Assembly (NCBI GenBank): GCA_031292145.1
Contig: JARLHR010000235.1
Coordinates: forward strand, 1 to 35,458
Source of the DNA: Clostridium sp.
GTDB taxonomy: Bacteria > Bacillota > Clostridia > Clostridiales > Clostridiaceae
Reading direction: 5' to 3'
DNA length: 35,458 bases
The position numbers were made by a program, and so were the translations under genes. Below are positions 14,773 through 24,591 of the stretch, one piece after another; position 1 is the stretch's first letter, and every line of letters starts with the position of its first letter. The notes under the pieces are model-generated. The model was not told the origin of the DNA. It made no database searches and worked only from the letters and a program-made list of their open reading frames with translations.

Positions 14773-15636
14773 ATGAAATCAGTTGTGATTTATTACTTTT
14801 CAGGCACAGGAAATACTGAGATTGTTGCAAACAAGGTTAGTGAAGAACTCTCTAATTATGAATATAATGTGACTGTAATACGTATTGAAGAGGTTCTAAA
14901 GAACAAGCTTAAAATAGACCTTGAAAAATACGACTTGGTTGGAATTGGGTGTCAAGTTATTGGTTTTGGTATTCCTAATATTGTACGTGATTTTATTAGT
15001 TTTCTTCCTAAAGTAAAATACAAAAAGGTATTTATTTTTCGAACTGCTGGTGGTGTAGCACCTATAAATTACAATGCCTCAAAGCCAATGATAAGAAAGC
15101 TTTCAAGAAAAGGTTATGAAGTTTTCTATGAGAGAGTATTTTCCATAAGCAGTAACTGGATAGCGAAATTTGATGATAAGATTACCAAACAACTCTATGA
15201 GGCAACAGCTAAGAAGGTTGCTATCATGTGCAGCGATGTGATTCATGGCGAAAAACGAATACTTAAAACTAGCATTGGACTTAGGGTGTTTATGGAAGGT
15301 GTGATGTTTATAACTCCATGGATGTTTTCTTTTATAGGAAAAGATTTGAGGGTTAATGAAGCATGTTCTCATTGTGGACTTTGTATACAGAATTGCCCTG
15401 CTAAAAATATATATGAAAAGAGCGGCAAAATTAAGTTTAGACTTTCTTGTAACAGCTGCATGAGATGTGTTTACTCTTGCCCTAAATCTGCTATTAGCTT
15501 CAGGTTATTATCATTTTTCCCTGTATCAGGTGGCTATAATATAAAAAAAATACTTGAACAACCCTCTGATACTTGTAAAATAAAGAATAAGGTTCCACCA
15601 TTTTTTTATAATTATATTGAAGATGATACACTATAA
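14773..15636 (+). CDS. EFR1-family flavodoxin/ferredoxin fusion
   Basis: This 287-residue electron-transfer protein has an N-terminal flavodoxin-like domain (residues 1-165; FMN phosphate loop FSGTGNTE at 9-16) and a C-terminal bis-[4Fe-4S] ferredoxin domain with CSHCGLCIQNCP (about 197-208) and CNSCMRCVYSCP (about 224-235). The second CP of each motif donates to the opposite cluster as usual. Such proteins pass electrons between flavin and clusters in strict anaerobes; the partner is unknown. GGAGGTG at 14759-14765 precedes ATG 14773. It is co-transcribed with the membrane protein and controlled by the divergent TetR. The conserved pairing suggests a membrane-linked reductase induced by a small molecule (inference). 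Confidence 0.9.
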   Translation: MKSVVIYYFSGTGNTEIVANKVSEELSNYEYNVTVIRIEEVLKNKLKIDLEKYDLVGIGCQVIGFGIPNIVRDFISFLPKVKYKKVFIFRTAGGVAPINYNASKPMIRKLSRKGYEVFYERVFSISSNWIAKFDDKITKQLYEATAKKVAIMCSDVIHGEKRILKTSIGLRVFMEGVMFITPWMFSFIGKDLRVNEACSHCGLCIQNCPAKNIYEKSGKIKFRLSCNSCMRCVYSCPKSAISFRLLSFFPVSGGYNIKKILEQPSDTCKIKNKVPPFFYNYIEDDTL

Positions 15637-15928
15637 ATACAATTTAGCTATTAAATCTTTAAATGAAGCTTGATTTAATAATAACGAGCTTTGTAAATAA
15701 GAGATTTATAAAAGAAGAATTAGACAAATTCTATTTTAGTATTTATTAAAGAAAGTTCATATTTTAACTGCAATATAGTATAATATTTGTTAGAATGTAG
15801 GGGGAGCGCGTTACTCGGCTTAGAAAAAAGTGTTGCTCTGCTCTCTAGAGTGAAGATTATGGGAGTTAAAGTGTACAAGCTTTTTGTATTAAATAATTTC
15901 TAATATATAATAGGGAGGAACAAAAGAT
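15637..15928. other. Intergenic region with promoter and leader
   Basis: No gene is seen. A promoter TTCATA (15756-15761), 17 bases, TATAAT (15779-15784) should drive the methyltransferase gene with a leader of about 140 bases. The leader contains an unusually G/C-rich patch for this genome (GGGGGAGCGCG at about 15800-15810, then GCTCTGCTCTC near 15835) whose GAGC/GCTC blocks can pair. Confidence 0.55.
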
Positions 15929-16705
15929 ATGACAATAGAATTGGAAAAATACTACAATAAATTTTGTGAGGACAAAAGATTAACTAGAAAATATGCACAG
16001 GTTGAGTTTTTAACTTCTATGAAGTATATTCATGAGTATCTAGAAAATAATGAGAACGCAAAAATTTTAGATGTTGGCGCAGGGACAGGGAGATACTCTG
16101 TAAAATTAGCAAATGAAGGATATGATGTTACTGCAATTGAACTTGTGAAGCATAATCTAGGTATTTTAAAGTCAAAGGGAAGTACAGTAAAAGCAATGCA
16201 GGGAACAGCATTAAATTTATCAAGATTTTCGGAAAATACTTTTGACATGACGTTGGTGTTTGGACCAATGTATCATTTATATAAATTTGAGGATAAAGTA
16301 AAAGCGCTACAAGAGGCAAAAAGAGTAACTAAAGTTGGAGGCGTTATCTTAGTAGCATATTGTATGAATGAATATAGTGTATTAACATATGGTTTTAAGG
16401 AAAATAATATTCGTGCATGTATTGATAATGGGAAACTTAATGATGATTTTCATGTTATATCGGAACCAGAAGATTTATATGATTATGTAAGGATTGAAGA
16501 TATTAATAAGTTAAATGAGGAAGTAAGATTGCAAAGGATAAAATTAATTGCAGCAGATGGACCAGCTAATTATATGCGACCTGTTTTGAATGATATGGAT
16601 GAAGATACATTTCAACTTTTTATGAATTATCATTTTTCCACGTGTGAAAGGCCAGAACTGCTAGGAGCAAGCGCACATACATTAGATATTTTGAAAAAGG
16701 AATAA
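15929..16705 (+). CDS. Class I SAM-dependent methyltransferase
   Basis: This 258-residue protein has a Rossmann methyltransferase core. Motif I is ILDVGAGTGRYS (about residues 45-56), the acidic end of strand 2 is VTAIELVKHN (about 69-78), motif II is FDMTLVFGPMYHL and motif III is VTKVGGVILVAY. It belongs to the Methyltransf_11/25 group of broad small-molecule methyltransferases. The C-terminal 70 residues form a substrate cap of unknown specificity. AGGGAGGA at 15911-15918 precedes ATG 15929. It is a lone gene with its own promoter, followed by a hairpin at 16839. Substrate cannot be told. Confidence 0.88.
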   Translation: MTIELEKYYNKFCEDKRLTRKYAQVEFLTSMKYIHEYLENNENAKILDVGAGTGRYSVKLANEGYDVTAIELVKHNLGILKSKGSTVKAMQGTALNLSRFSENTFDMTLVFGPMYHLYKFEDKVKALQEAKRVTKVGGVILVAYCMNEYSVLTYGFKENNIRACIDNGKLNDDFHVISEPEDLYDYVRIEDINKLNEEVRLQRIKLIAADGPANYMRPVLNDMDEDTFQLFMNYHFSTCERPELLGASAHTLDILKKE

Positions 16706-17009
16706 GGAAAAGAGAAGAAGGCAATTCATTATATAAAGAGTTGGAAGATTTTATATAGCTCAATTTTATTTAATCAGGAATGAACAACCGGATTAAAGTC
16801 CTTGTGATGAAAGAGGATACATTATAAAATAAATAATAAATGCTTAGTGCTGGTAGCACTAAGCATTCTTAGAATAAAAGTATATAACCCAAATTTTATA
16901 TTTGATGCTAATCACTTTCATAAAGTGCTTGTCTTACTTCAGCATTATTGGGTTCTAACTATTTTATTTTGTTTAGCTAATCCTAATAAAATATACTACA
17001 ATTCTAGCA
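16706..17009. other. Converging-gene gap with two hairpin structures
   Basis: No gene is credible here. It holds a perfect 13-pair hairpin (16839-16867) and a nested inverted repeat (16886-16954): outer AACCCAA/TTGGGTT, middle ATGCT/AGCAT, inner CACTTTCATAAAGTG. They probably terminate the methyltransferase and DUF975 transcripts. Confidence 0.5.
16839..16867 (+). terminator. Probable terminator of the methyltransferase gene
   Basis: AATGCTTAGTGCT and AGCACTAAGCATT pair perfectly around GGT. The following T-run is weak (CTTAGAAT). Confidence 0.55.
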
Positions 17010-17768
17010 TTACGACATATCATTATTATCATCTAAGATTGGTTGATTTAATAATAAATCTTTATAGCTGCACAAGTTATTATTAATAGCATCGTTTTTT
17101 AACACTAAATATAACTCAGAGTTTGTGGCATTCTCATAAGGCATAACAAAAAATACGCCTACTCCTAGAGCTATTGTGCCTAATAAATACCAACCAATAA
17201 ATGATAAGTCTAATACAAACATATCAAATTTATGTCCCCTAGTCATCTCATTACTTAGGGAAATGGCCTTTAGAACTCCAATGTTTGGATTGTCTGCAAG
17301 AATATATGGCACCATTCTGTACGCATAGTACTTTATGATACCAGGAATGATTAATAGTAGAGTCCAAAGGAAAATAAAAAATTTTGTTAATAACATTGTC
17401 TTTACTATTCCTGCATAATTTTGTCCATCAAATCCAAAGTCAAAGCATTTTTTATTATCTTTGTATTGAGCGGATTGAACAAAATATCTTCTTCCACCTA
17501 CTTCTAAGGAATAACCAATAAAAATACGAAAAGCTATTATTACTATAAATGTAATTAATGAAACTGATATAAGACTCCAATCTATAAAACTGCCATTATG
17601 GATAGTTGAATAAACATAGTCTCTTGAATGCCTAGAGTGAGAATTACCGCCACCCCATCCATTATTACTTCCGGCCAAGGCAATGACTATACTAATTCCA
17701 AAAGCACTCCAATAGATTTTTCGTAAAACCGCTTTCGCTCTGTCTTTCAATTCTTTTCTAGACCACAT
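17010..17768 (-). CDS. DUF975-family membrane protein
   Basis: This 252-residue integral membrane protein has the DUF975 layout: a basic start WSRKELKDRAKAVLRKIYW, a first membrane helix (about 21-38), a Gly/His/Ser-rich loop (GWGGGNSHSRHSRD), then helices near 70-95, 125-150 and 190-215. The family signatures GYSLEVGGRRYF and LLLIIPGIIKYYAYRM are present, and the last cytoplasmic motif includes AISLSNEMTRGHK. The start is ATG 17768 because GGGGGA at 17777-17782 precedes it; the ATG at 17783 overlaps that site. Function of the family is unknown. It is divergent from an MFS exporter, 434 bases away. Confidence 0.9.
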   Translation of the reverse strand: MWSRKELKDRAKAVLRKIYWSAFGISIVIALAGSNNGWGGGNSHSRHSRDYVYSTIHNGSFIDWSLISVSLITFIVIIAFRIFIGYSLEVGGRRYFVQSAQYKDNKKCFDFGFDGQNYAGIVKTMLLTKFFIFLWTLLLIIPGIIKYYAYRMVPYILADNPNIGVLKAISLSNEMTRGHKFDMFVLDLSFIGWYLLGTIALGVGVFFVMPYENATNSELYLVLKNDAINNNLCSYKDLLLNQPILDDNNDMS

Positions 17769-18202
17769 ATATATATCCCCCATTTAAATTATCTATTTAA
17801 TTGCTTTTTGCAAAAATCACAATATATAGTTGTAAAGAATGCATTAAGTAATTAATGTAAATATATTATATGGTATTGTATACTGTATATCAAACTGGTA
17901 AAGTACGCATATTTGTCTTTAGTGAGGGAGTTTCATCTTCTAGGGACAGATAATCTATACATTGCTTCCAATTGCTTGCTCTTTCTCATGATTTTAAAGT
18001 TATGTAAATCTGTAATGAGAATATGTAAGTTTTGTGCAATAAATTATAGTAACTTGATCTATATATCCAAGAAACAGTATCAATAACTAATGAATATAAT
18101 TGAGTTATTATTGTGTTGTATAAATAGGTTATTATATATATAATTATAAAATCCAATTAATAAATGTAATCAAGGAAATTAGTTAAGGAAGTGATTTGAA
18201 GA
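17769..18202. other. Long divergent intergenic region
   Basis: No gene is seen in this stretch between two divergent genes. It contains the overlapping palindrome-like GTATTGTATACTGTATATC (about 17872-17890) and an inverted repeat CAATAACT...AGTTATTATTG (18081-18113) about 90 bases before the exporter start, a possible operator. No regulator gene lies next to the exporter. Confidence 0.45.
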
Positions 18203-19666
18203 ATGGATTCAAAAAAGAGAAAAATAGTAATAGCATTGATGGTAGCAATGTTTTTAGGAGCAATCGAGGGGACAGTTGTAACTACGGCTATTCCAACTAT
18301 AGTAAAGGATTTACAAGGGTTTGAAATAATTAGTTCAGTTTTTTCAGTATATTTATTAACTTCTGCAATTTCTACCCCTATATATGGTAAGTTATCAGAT
18401 TTATATGGCAGAAAAAATATACTCTCTATAGGAATAATAATATTTTTGACTGGAAGCTTTTTGTGCGGGTTATCTCAGAATATGTATATGTTAATTGGAT
18501 TCCGTGCAATTCAAGGAATAGGTGCAGGTGCAATATTTACAGTTACATATACAATTATTGGGGATGTATTTACCATGGAGGAAAGACCTAAGATTCAAGG
18601 AATTATAAGTTCAGTATGGGGGATTGCAAGCCTTGCAGGTCCATTTTTGGGAGGAATTTTAATAGATATGCTGTCTTGGCATTGGATATTCTTCATAAAT
18701 ATTCCTTTTGGAATATTATCTGTTATACTTCTTCAAAGAAATCTAAAAGAAACCTTTGAGAAGAGAAAGCATAACATAGATTTTGCAGGGATTAGTACTT
18801 TATCAGTTGCAATGATAATATTTTTAAATATTTTCATATCAACTGAAAACACAAGCTTTAATCATAATATATTTATTGTAATATCAATGTTATTAACTAT
18901 TATATTGCTATGGGTATTCTATAAAATAGAGAGAAAAGCAAAGGAACCGATTATTCCTTTTGATATATTCACAAAGATAAGTGCAATTGTAAATTTAATA
19001 AGTTTTTTAGCTTCAGCTGTATTGATAGGTGCAGATGTTTATTTACCAATATATATGCAAAATGTACTAGGCTTTAGTGCTAAGGTATCAGGATTAGCTC
19101 TGGCTCCAATGTCAGCTTCTTGGCTTATAGCTTCAGTAGTTCTAGGAAAATGCATAGGAAAGTATGGGGCAAAAGCGGTAATAATAATATCTAATGTTAT
19201 TTTGCTTATGAGCACAATGGTGCTGCCTACGTTAGGAATAAATTCTCCATTATTATTAGTATTAATATATGTTTTTATAATGGGTCTTGGATTTGGTGGA
19301 GCTTTTACTACTTTAACTATAATTGTCCAAGAGTCTGTAGAATATAACAAAAGAGGTGTTGCAATTGCTGCTAATTCGTTACTTAGGACATTAGGGCAAA
19401 CAATAGGTGTAGGTGTATTTGGGAGTATATTTAACTTATACATAATTAAATACTTTATTCATCTAGGCATAAAAGGAGTAGATCCAAGTAATTTATATAA
19501 GTCTTCTGCATATAATGCTGCCGTTACTAGTGAGCAGATAAAGCTTTCATTAAACAGCTCTTTGCATGTTTTGTTTATAATACTTATAATTATATCTATC
19601 CTATCCTTAGTTCTATCAATAGTAATGCCTAAAATAGCGGAGAGGTCTGAAACATCAGAGGCATAA
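18203..19666 (+). CDS. MFS multidrug exporter, DHA2 (EmrB/QacA) type, 14 membrane segments
   Basis: This 487-residue proton-driven drug/H+ antiporter has motif A GKLSDLYGRKN (about residues 62-72), the family's first-helix motif as EGTVVTTAIPT (about 22-32) and motif C GPFLGG (about 148-153). Hydrophobicity suggests 14 helices, with the extra pair in the middle near residues 200-245. The C-terminus is short and cytoplasmic. GGAAGTG at 18187-18193 precedes ATG 18203. It is a single gene with a long leader region and a terminator at 19817. Export substrate cannot be inferred. Confidence 0.93.
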   Translation: MDSKKRKIVIALMVAMFLGAIEGTVVTTAIPTIVKDLQGFEIISSVFSVYLLTSAISTPIYGKLSDLYGRKNILSIGIIIFLTGSFLCGLSQNMYMLIGFRAIQGIGAGAIFTVTYTIIGDVFTMEERPKIQGIISSVWGIASLAGPFLGGILIDMLSWHWIFFINIPFGILSVILLQRNLKETFEKRKHNIDFAGISTLSVAMIIFLNIFISTENTSFNHNIFIVISMLLTIILLWVFYKIERKAKEPIIPFDIFTKISAIVNLISFLASAVLIGADVYLPIYMQNVLGFSAKVSGLALAPMSASWLIASVVLGKCIGKYGAKAVIIISNVILLMSTMVLPTLGINSPLLLVLIYVFIMGLGFGGAFTTLTIIVQESVEYNKRGVAIAANSLLRTLGQTIGVGVFGSIFNLYIIKYFIHLGIKGVDPSNLYKSSAYNAAVTSEQIKLSLNSSLHVLFIILIIISILSLVLSIVMPKIAERSETSEA

Positions 19667-20112
19667 GCAGCAGTTAAAATGCGCTATCTTAAAATTATGC
19701 TTTGAAGAAAATAGAATTTTGAGGCACTTATATTTTCTGAAATAGAAAGTTCGCGTGACTATATAAAAAAGAAAAATCAAAAAATAAATGTAAGAGATGA
19801 ATTTAAATAAAAAATTAGTAGTTTCTAAAGAGTAGGAGCTACTATTTTTTTGAAAATTTCTCTATAAAGATTACTATTAATTGTAAAATGAAAATAAAGA
19901 AAATGAAAAAAATCATTTATTGTTAATGATAAAAAAACAATAAATGATAAATTTACAAAAAAGTTTGTTAAATATTAAATAATAAATGTATACTTTGTAG
20001 AAAAATGATATAATGTTAAAATAGAAAATTATGATAAATATGGATTTTATGTATTAGCGTTGAAGATGATTAATCATTTTTATATACTAATTTTAATAAA
20101 GGGTGGGGTATT
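19667..20112. other. Intergenic region upstream of the chemoreceptor
   Basis: There is no gene. Contents: the exporter terminator (19817-19851), a perfect 13-bp inverted repeat ATCATTTATTGTT/AACAATAAATGAT (19912-19948, 11-base loop), and a promoter-like TTGTTA (19965-19970), 18 bases, TATACT (19989-19994). Confidence 0.6.
19817..19851 (+). terminator. Intrinsic terminator after the MFS exporter
   Basis: AGTAGTTTC (19817-19825) pairs with GGAGCTACT (19835-19843), followed by ATTTTTTT. Confidence 0.8.
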
Positions 20113-22107
20113 ATGAAAAGTATAAAAGCAAAATTAATAGTATTTTTAGGTTTACTAATAGGAGCTGTATGCATGGGGGTAGGTGTAGTTTCATTTATAA
20201 ACGCATCAAATGCACTAAGGTCAAATATAGGAAAAACTATACCTAAAATTGCAGAACAAACATCAAATGGAATTGAAGGTAAAATTAATGGGGAGTTTAG
20301 TTCATTAGAGTCTATTGCAGCAAGAGAAGATATAAAGGATTCTAATAATTCATGGGAAAATAAAAAGGCAGTTCTTTTAGAAGAGGTTAAAAGAAAAGGA
20401 TGCATTAGAATAGGTATTATAGATAAAAATGGGGATCTGAAAAATAGTGATGGAACAACTGCTAATGTTAAAGACAGAGAATATTTTCAAAATGCACTAT
20501 CAGGTAAAAGCAATGTGTCAGATCCAGTGATAAGTAAGGTGGATAATACTTTAAATATTGTGTATGCAGTTCCAATTAAAGATAATAATGAAATTGTAGG
20601 CGTATTACTTGAAACAATAGATGGTAATACATTAAGTGACTTAACTGATCAAGTTAAATTTGGACAAACAGGTAGCACATTTATGGTAAATAAAACTGGA
20701 ACAACCATTGCTAATGCAAATAGAGATTTGATTATTAAAGCAGATAATATAATTGAAGATGCAAAGAACGATACGAATCTTCAATCTTTTGCAGATATTG
20801 TACAAAAAATGATTGCTGGAGAAACAGGAGTGGGCGAATATAAATATAATGGTGCAGATAAATTTGTAGGTTATGCACCAGTAAATGGAACTAACTGGTC
20901 TGTAGGGATTGCCATAACCGAAGGTGAAGTATTATCAGAATTAAACAGTTTACAAGTATCTGTTTTGATATCATCTATAGTATTCATATTAATTGGATTA
21001 GGGATGACTTACATAATTGCCAATAGCATATCTAAAGGTATAAAATCTACTTCAAAACATTTGGAATTACTGGCAGAAGGAAATCTATGTGAAGAAGTTT
21101 CTCCTAAGTATTTAAAACTAAAAGATGAAGTTGGGGATATGACTAATTCAATGAAAATCATGCAGGAATCCCTAGGAAAAATGATTAAGAAAATAAAAGA
21201 AAATTCTTCAAATATTAATATGCAATCAGAAAATTTATCTTCTGTTTCAGAAGAGATAGCAAGTGTATCACAAAATGTGACCGAAGCAATATCTGAAATT
21301 GCTAAAGGGACAAGCGCTCAATCAGAGGATTTGGTAAATATAACAGATATTCTTAATGAGTTTAGCGATAAGTTATCTGGAATGGTTAGGGAGATACAGG
21401 CTGTAGACTCAAATTCTAGAGAAGTAAGTACAATGGCAAATGGCAGCAGTAATGAGATGAATCAATTAAATCAATCAGTAACAAATGTAAGTAATTCATT
21501 TAAAGAGTTTTATGGTAAAATAGTTGGACTTGGAAAAGATATAAATGAAATAAATGAAATTACTAATATAATAAATAGTATTGCAGAACAAACAAATTTA
21601 TTAGCGCTAAATGCTGCCATTGAAGCAGCTAGAGCAGGAGAAGCAGGAAAAGGATTTTCAGTAGTAGCAGAGGAAATAAGAAAACTTGCTGAACAATCAA
21701 AAGATTCATCAGAAAACATTACAAAATTAATTAATGTAATATCTAAGAACACGGATACTATAGTCCAAGAGTCGGTTGTAATGGATGACGAAATGATGAA
21801 TCAAGCTAAGATTATAGATAATTCAATAACATCTTTCAAGAAAATAATACAAGCGGTGGATGAAGTAATTCCTAAAATTGAAACAGTTAAAAATTCTGCT
21901 GAGCATATAGAAAGTGATAAGAATACTATTTTAAATAGAATAGAAGGATTATCTTCAATTTCAGTTGAAGCTTCAGCATCAGCAGAAGAAATTTCAGCAT
22001 CATCAGAAGAAATGAATGCATCCACAGAAGAAGTGGCTTCAGCAGCGCAAATACTTAGCAGTACGACTAATGAAATGATGAAGGAAGTAGATAAGTTTAA
22101 AGTATAA
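20113..22107 (+). CDS. Methyl-accepting chemotaxis protein with Cache sensor domain
   Basis: This 664-residue chemoreceptor has a first membrane helix (about residues 8-28) and a large outward dCache-type domain (about 35-280) with [23 protein letters not shown]-like features that usually bind amino acids or other small ligands. A second helix (about 282-304), a HAMP linker and the cytoplasmic signalling coiled coil follow. The hairpin tip is the highly conserved segment with [19 protein letters not shown] (about residues 494-512). There is no C-terminal CheR-binding pentapeptide. The Ala/Ser/Glu-rich tail fits methylation helices. It is a solitary gene with its own promoter and terminator; GGGTGGGG at 20101-20108 serves as ribosome site. 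Confidence 0.95.
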   Translation: MKSIKAKLIVFLGLLIGAVCMGVGVVSFINASNALRSNIGKTIPKIAEQTSNGIEGKINGEFSSLESIAAREDIKDSNNSWENKKAVLLEEVKRKGCIRIGIIDKNGDLKNSDGTTANVKDREYFQNALSGKSNVSDPVISKVDNTLNIVYAVPIKDNNEIVGVLLETIDGNTLSDLTDQVKFGQTGSTFMVNKTGTTIANANRDLIIKADNIIEDAKNDTNLQSFADIVQKMIAGETGVGEYKYNGADKFVGYAPVNGTNWSVGIAITEGEVLSELNSLQVSVLISSIVFILIGLGMTYIIANSISKGIKSTSKHLELLAEGNLCEEVSPKYLKLKDEVGDMTNSMKIMQESLGKMIKKIKENSSNINMQSENLSSVSEEIASVSQNVTEAISEIAKGTSAQSEDLVNITDILNEFSDKLSGMVREIQAVDSNSREVSTMANGSSNEMNQLNQSVTNVSNSFKEFYGKIVGLGKDINEINEITNIINSIAEQTNLLALNAAIEAARAGEAGKGFSVVAEEIRKLAEQSKDSSENITKLINVISKNTDTIVQESVVMDDEMMNQAKIIDNSITSFKKIIQAVDEVIPKIETVKNSAEHIESDKNTILNRIEGLSSISVEASASAEEISASSEEMNASTEEVASAAQILSSTTNEMMKEVDKFKV

Positions 22108-22110
22108 AAG

Positions 22111-22150
22111 AAAAAGTAGAGCCTGAATTTTTAAGGGCTCTATTTTTCTT
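22111..22150 (+). terminator. Intrinsic terminator after the chemoreceptor gene
   Basis: AAAAAGTAGAGCC (22111-22123) pairs with GGGCTCTATTTTT (22135-22147) around an 11-base loop. Confidence 0.9.
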
Positions 22151-22331
22151 CTTTTTTTATTAAGAAAGGTTATGGTAAACTTTACAGATATAAAGTAAGT
22201 GTTTAAATATAAAATGAAATCCTAAAGCCTTGGTAAAACATTAGAAGTATTATGATAAAATAGATATTATTACATTAAAATTTTACATGTTGAGAAAGAT
22301 TTCGGTTTACATGCTATTAGAGGTGATAAAT

Positions 22332-23012
22332 GTGTGCAGAAGAATATATCTTGTAGAAGATGAAAAAAGTTTAAATGTGCTATTGGAGAGGTATTTGCAA
22401 ATAGAAGGCTATGAAGTAACTACTTTTATGGATGGTAGTTCAGTTATAAATAGAATAAAAGATATGCCAGATCTTTGGATATTAGATATAATGCTGCCAG
22501 ATATTGATGGATATGAATTAATAAAAGCCATCAAAAAATATAATAAGAATACTCCTGTTATATTTATGTCTGCGAGAAACGAAGAGCTTGACCGAGTAGT
22601 TGGACTAGAGCTTGGTAGTGATGATTATTTGTCAAAACCGTTTCTGCCTAGAGAACTTGTCATAAGAACGAACAAGCTTTTAGAAAGAATTTATGGTGCA
22701 GAAGATGGTAGGGATTCAAATATGAATTTATATTTTGAAGAATATAAGATTGTTAAATCACAAAGGATAGCATTTCTAAATGATATGGAGTTGGATTTTA
22801 CAAATAAGGAATTTGATCTATTGGTTTACTTTATAGAAAACAAAAATATCTTATTGTCTAGGGAACAAATTTTGAACAAAGTCTGGGGAATCAATTATTT
22901 TGGTTCTGATAGAGTGGTAGATGATACTATTAGGAGGTTAAGAAAAAAAGTGTGCAAATTAAGTATAGAAACTATTTATGGCTATGGTTATAGATTGGTG
23001 CACAAATCATGA
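22332..23012 (+). CDS. OmpR-family response regulator
   Basis: The protein has 226 residues from GTG 22332; GAGGTG at 22320-22325 fits this start, while longer in-frame starts lack a ribosome site. The receiver domain has the acidic pocket VEDE, the phospho-acceptor Asp in WILDIMLPDIDG (about residue 50), the Thr/Ser switch in FMSAR and the Lys in YLSKPF. The C-terminal winged helix (about 130-225) has the OmpR/PhoB pattern DFTNKEFDLLVYF, then RVVDDTIRRLRKK and TIYGYGYRL. It overlaps the kinase gene by four bases (ATGA), so the pair is translationally coupled. Confidence 0.95.
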   Translation: MCRRIYLVEDEKSLNVLLERYLQIEGYEVTTFMDGSSVINRIKDMPDLWILDIMLPDIDGYELIKAIKKYNKNTPVIFMSARNEELDRVVGLELGSDDYLSKPFLPRELVIRTNKLLERIYGAEDGRDSNMNLYFEEYKIVKSQRIAFLNDMELDFTNKEFDLLVYFIENKNILLSREQILNKVWGINYFGSDRVVDDTIRRLRKKVCKLSIETIYGYGYRLVHKS

Positions 23013-24373
23013 AACTTGTAAGGTTTAAATCTTTAGCTATAAAAATCTGGATTACCTATGCCATTATTATTTTAATAATTATATGCAGCTGTTCGTGTTT
23101 GTATATAGATGTTTTTAGTGATATTGAAGAAAAAGCCAAAATAGAAGATTTAAGTTTAGCTCATGATATTTTGCTTGAAGATAATAACTTTAATAATTCA
23201 GAAATTAGGCTAAATGAAATGAAAAATCTAAAGGGTAGTAAGCACATTATACTTAATATACCTAATAATAATGAAATATATGTTAGTGATATAAAGCAAA
23301 AAAATGACAACTATCATGAAGCAGATGAAGATGGAATGAGAACTTGGATGGCTAGCTTTATTAAGGAAGATAAACTTTATGAAAAACAATTTAAAGCATC
23401 TTATAAAAAAAGCCAGGTTATTTTTATAATAAGTTCAATTGAAAGCAATAATGCTGGAAAATCTTATTTGATCTCATATATGAAAGATAGTAAATATAAT
23501 AACTTGATATATATGGTAATGGGAATTGGCATTATTTTTATTATCTTAGGATTCTTTATAGCAAAAATAGTGGCTAATGCCATATCAAGCCCAATAAAAA
23601 AACTAGAGGAATTTACAGTGAGAATAGCCAGAAAAAAATGGAATGAGCCTATAAAAATAAATAGTGAAGATGAAATCGGAAGACTTGCAGAAGCTATGAA
23701 TGAAATGCAAGAAGCATTAAAGCATAATGAGGAAGAAGAACGAGTATTTCTTCAAAGCATCTCCCATGATTTAAAAACTCCTGTTATGGTAATTATGAGT
23801 CATGCAGAAGCTATAATTGATGGTGTGTATATTGAATCTGTAGAAAATACGGCAGAAATAATTAAAAAAGAAACAGTTAATCTTCAAAAAAAGATTAATC
23901 AACTTCTTTACTTAAATACTTTAGATTATGCTTTACAAAATAACAATAAAAGCACTGAGATTAATTTGCAGAATTTATTATTTAATACTATAAATAGATT
24001 TAAATTAGTTAATAGCAAAATTATGTGGGAAGTAGAAACTCGCGAAACTGTTACTTATGGTAATATAGAAAAAATACAAATTGTTATTGAAAATATATTG
24101 GACAACCAACTTAGATATGCAAAAGAAAAAATTGATGTTAGTTTAAAAGAAGAAAATGAATATGCAATACTAGAAATACATAATGACGGTCCTAAAATTG
24201 ATGAAAAACATATAAAACATATTTTTAATAATCTTTATAAAGATAAGACAGGTAATTTTGGATTGGGACTTGCCATTTGTAAGAAAATTATAGATTTTTA
24301 TAAAGGAGAGATACTGGCTATTAATAAAGAAAACGGAGTAAGTTTTATTATTAAGATACCTTGTAGTAAGTGA
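23009..24373 (+). CDS. Sensor histidine kinase
   Basis: This 454-residue membrane kinase pairs with the regulator it overlaps. The order is: membrane helix (about 11-31), an outward domain of about 130 residues with no family I recognise, a second helix (about 165-188), HAMP linker (about 188-240), HisKA with the phospho-acceptor in SISHDLKTP, and HATPase. The N box is altered (ENILDNQLRYA), the G1-like motif is HNDGPKID and G2 is GNFGLGLAI. It is followed 218 bases later by a cysteine phytase gene with its own upstream elements. Whether this system controls that gene is unknown. Confidence 0.94.
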   Translation: MKLVRFKSLAIKIWITYAIIILIIICSCSCLYIDVFSDIEEKAKIEDLSLAHDILLEDNNFNNSEIRLNEMKNLKGSKHIILNIPNNNEIYVSDIKQKNDNYHEADEDGMRTWMASFIKEDKLYEKQFKASYKKSQVIFIISSIESNNAGKSYLISYMKDSKYNNLIYMVMGIGIIFIILGFFIAKIVANAISSPIKKLEEFTVRIARKKWNEPIKINSEDEIGRLAEAMNEMQEALKHNEEEERVFLQSISHDLKTPVMVIMSHAEAIIDGVYIESVENTAEIIKKETVNLQKKINQLLYLNTLDYALQNNNKSTEINLQNLLFNTINRFKLVNSKIMWEVETRETVTYGNIEKIQIVIENILDNQLRYAKEKIDVSLKEENEYAILEIHNDGPKIDEKHIKHIFNNLYKDKTGNFGLGLAICKKIIDFYKGEILAINKENGVSFIIKIPCSK

Positions 24374-24456
24374 AAATTATAATATCAAGGCTGCTATTGC
24401 ATTAATATACCTTAATATTTGTTAACTAGTTAATGAAGCTGCAATTGTTGTCCATA

Positions 24457-24478
24457 ATCACATAATGTTCACATAATT
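24457..24478 (+). promoter_or_regulatory. PhoP-box-like direct repeat upstream of the phytase gene
   Basis: ATCACATAATG is followed directly by TTCACATAATT. The 11-bp phase and the TNACA cores are those of PhoP boxes in Firmicutes (TTMACA repeats). TATATT or TATTAT -10 candidates lie at 24483-24490. Only two repeats are clear. The adjacent gene encodes a phosphate-releasing enzyme. Confidence 0.5.
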
Positions 24479-24500
24479 ATTTTATATTATTAATATATTT

Positions 24501-24556
24501 TTTTACTATAATTTTTAATGAATTGAAGAAAAAACTTCAAAAATTTTATAGTAAAA
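24501..24556. repeat. Long inverted repeat in the phytase leader
   Basis: TTTTACTATAA (24501-24511) pairs with TTATAGTAAAA (24546-24556). An inner stem TTGAAG/CTTCAA (24523-24540) closes on six A. It contains a TATAAT at 24507. It could be an operator, an mRNA 5' stabiliser, or a weak terminator. Confidence 0.6.
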
Positions 24557-24591
24557 ATATATTTAGATATTAAAAGGATTGGTGACATTTT

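Noticed and set aside
16847-17086. 79-codon plus-strand ORF
   Set aside because: It starts inside a terminator hairpin, overlaps the end of the DUF975 gene and has no ribosome site.
22332-24373. PhoPR two-component system
   Set aside because: It lies before a phytase gene, but the kinase lacks the PAS domain usual in PhoR and its outward domain is not recognised, so the name cannot be supported.
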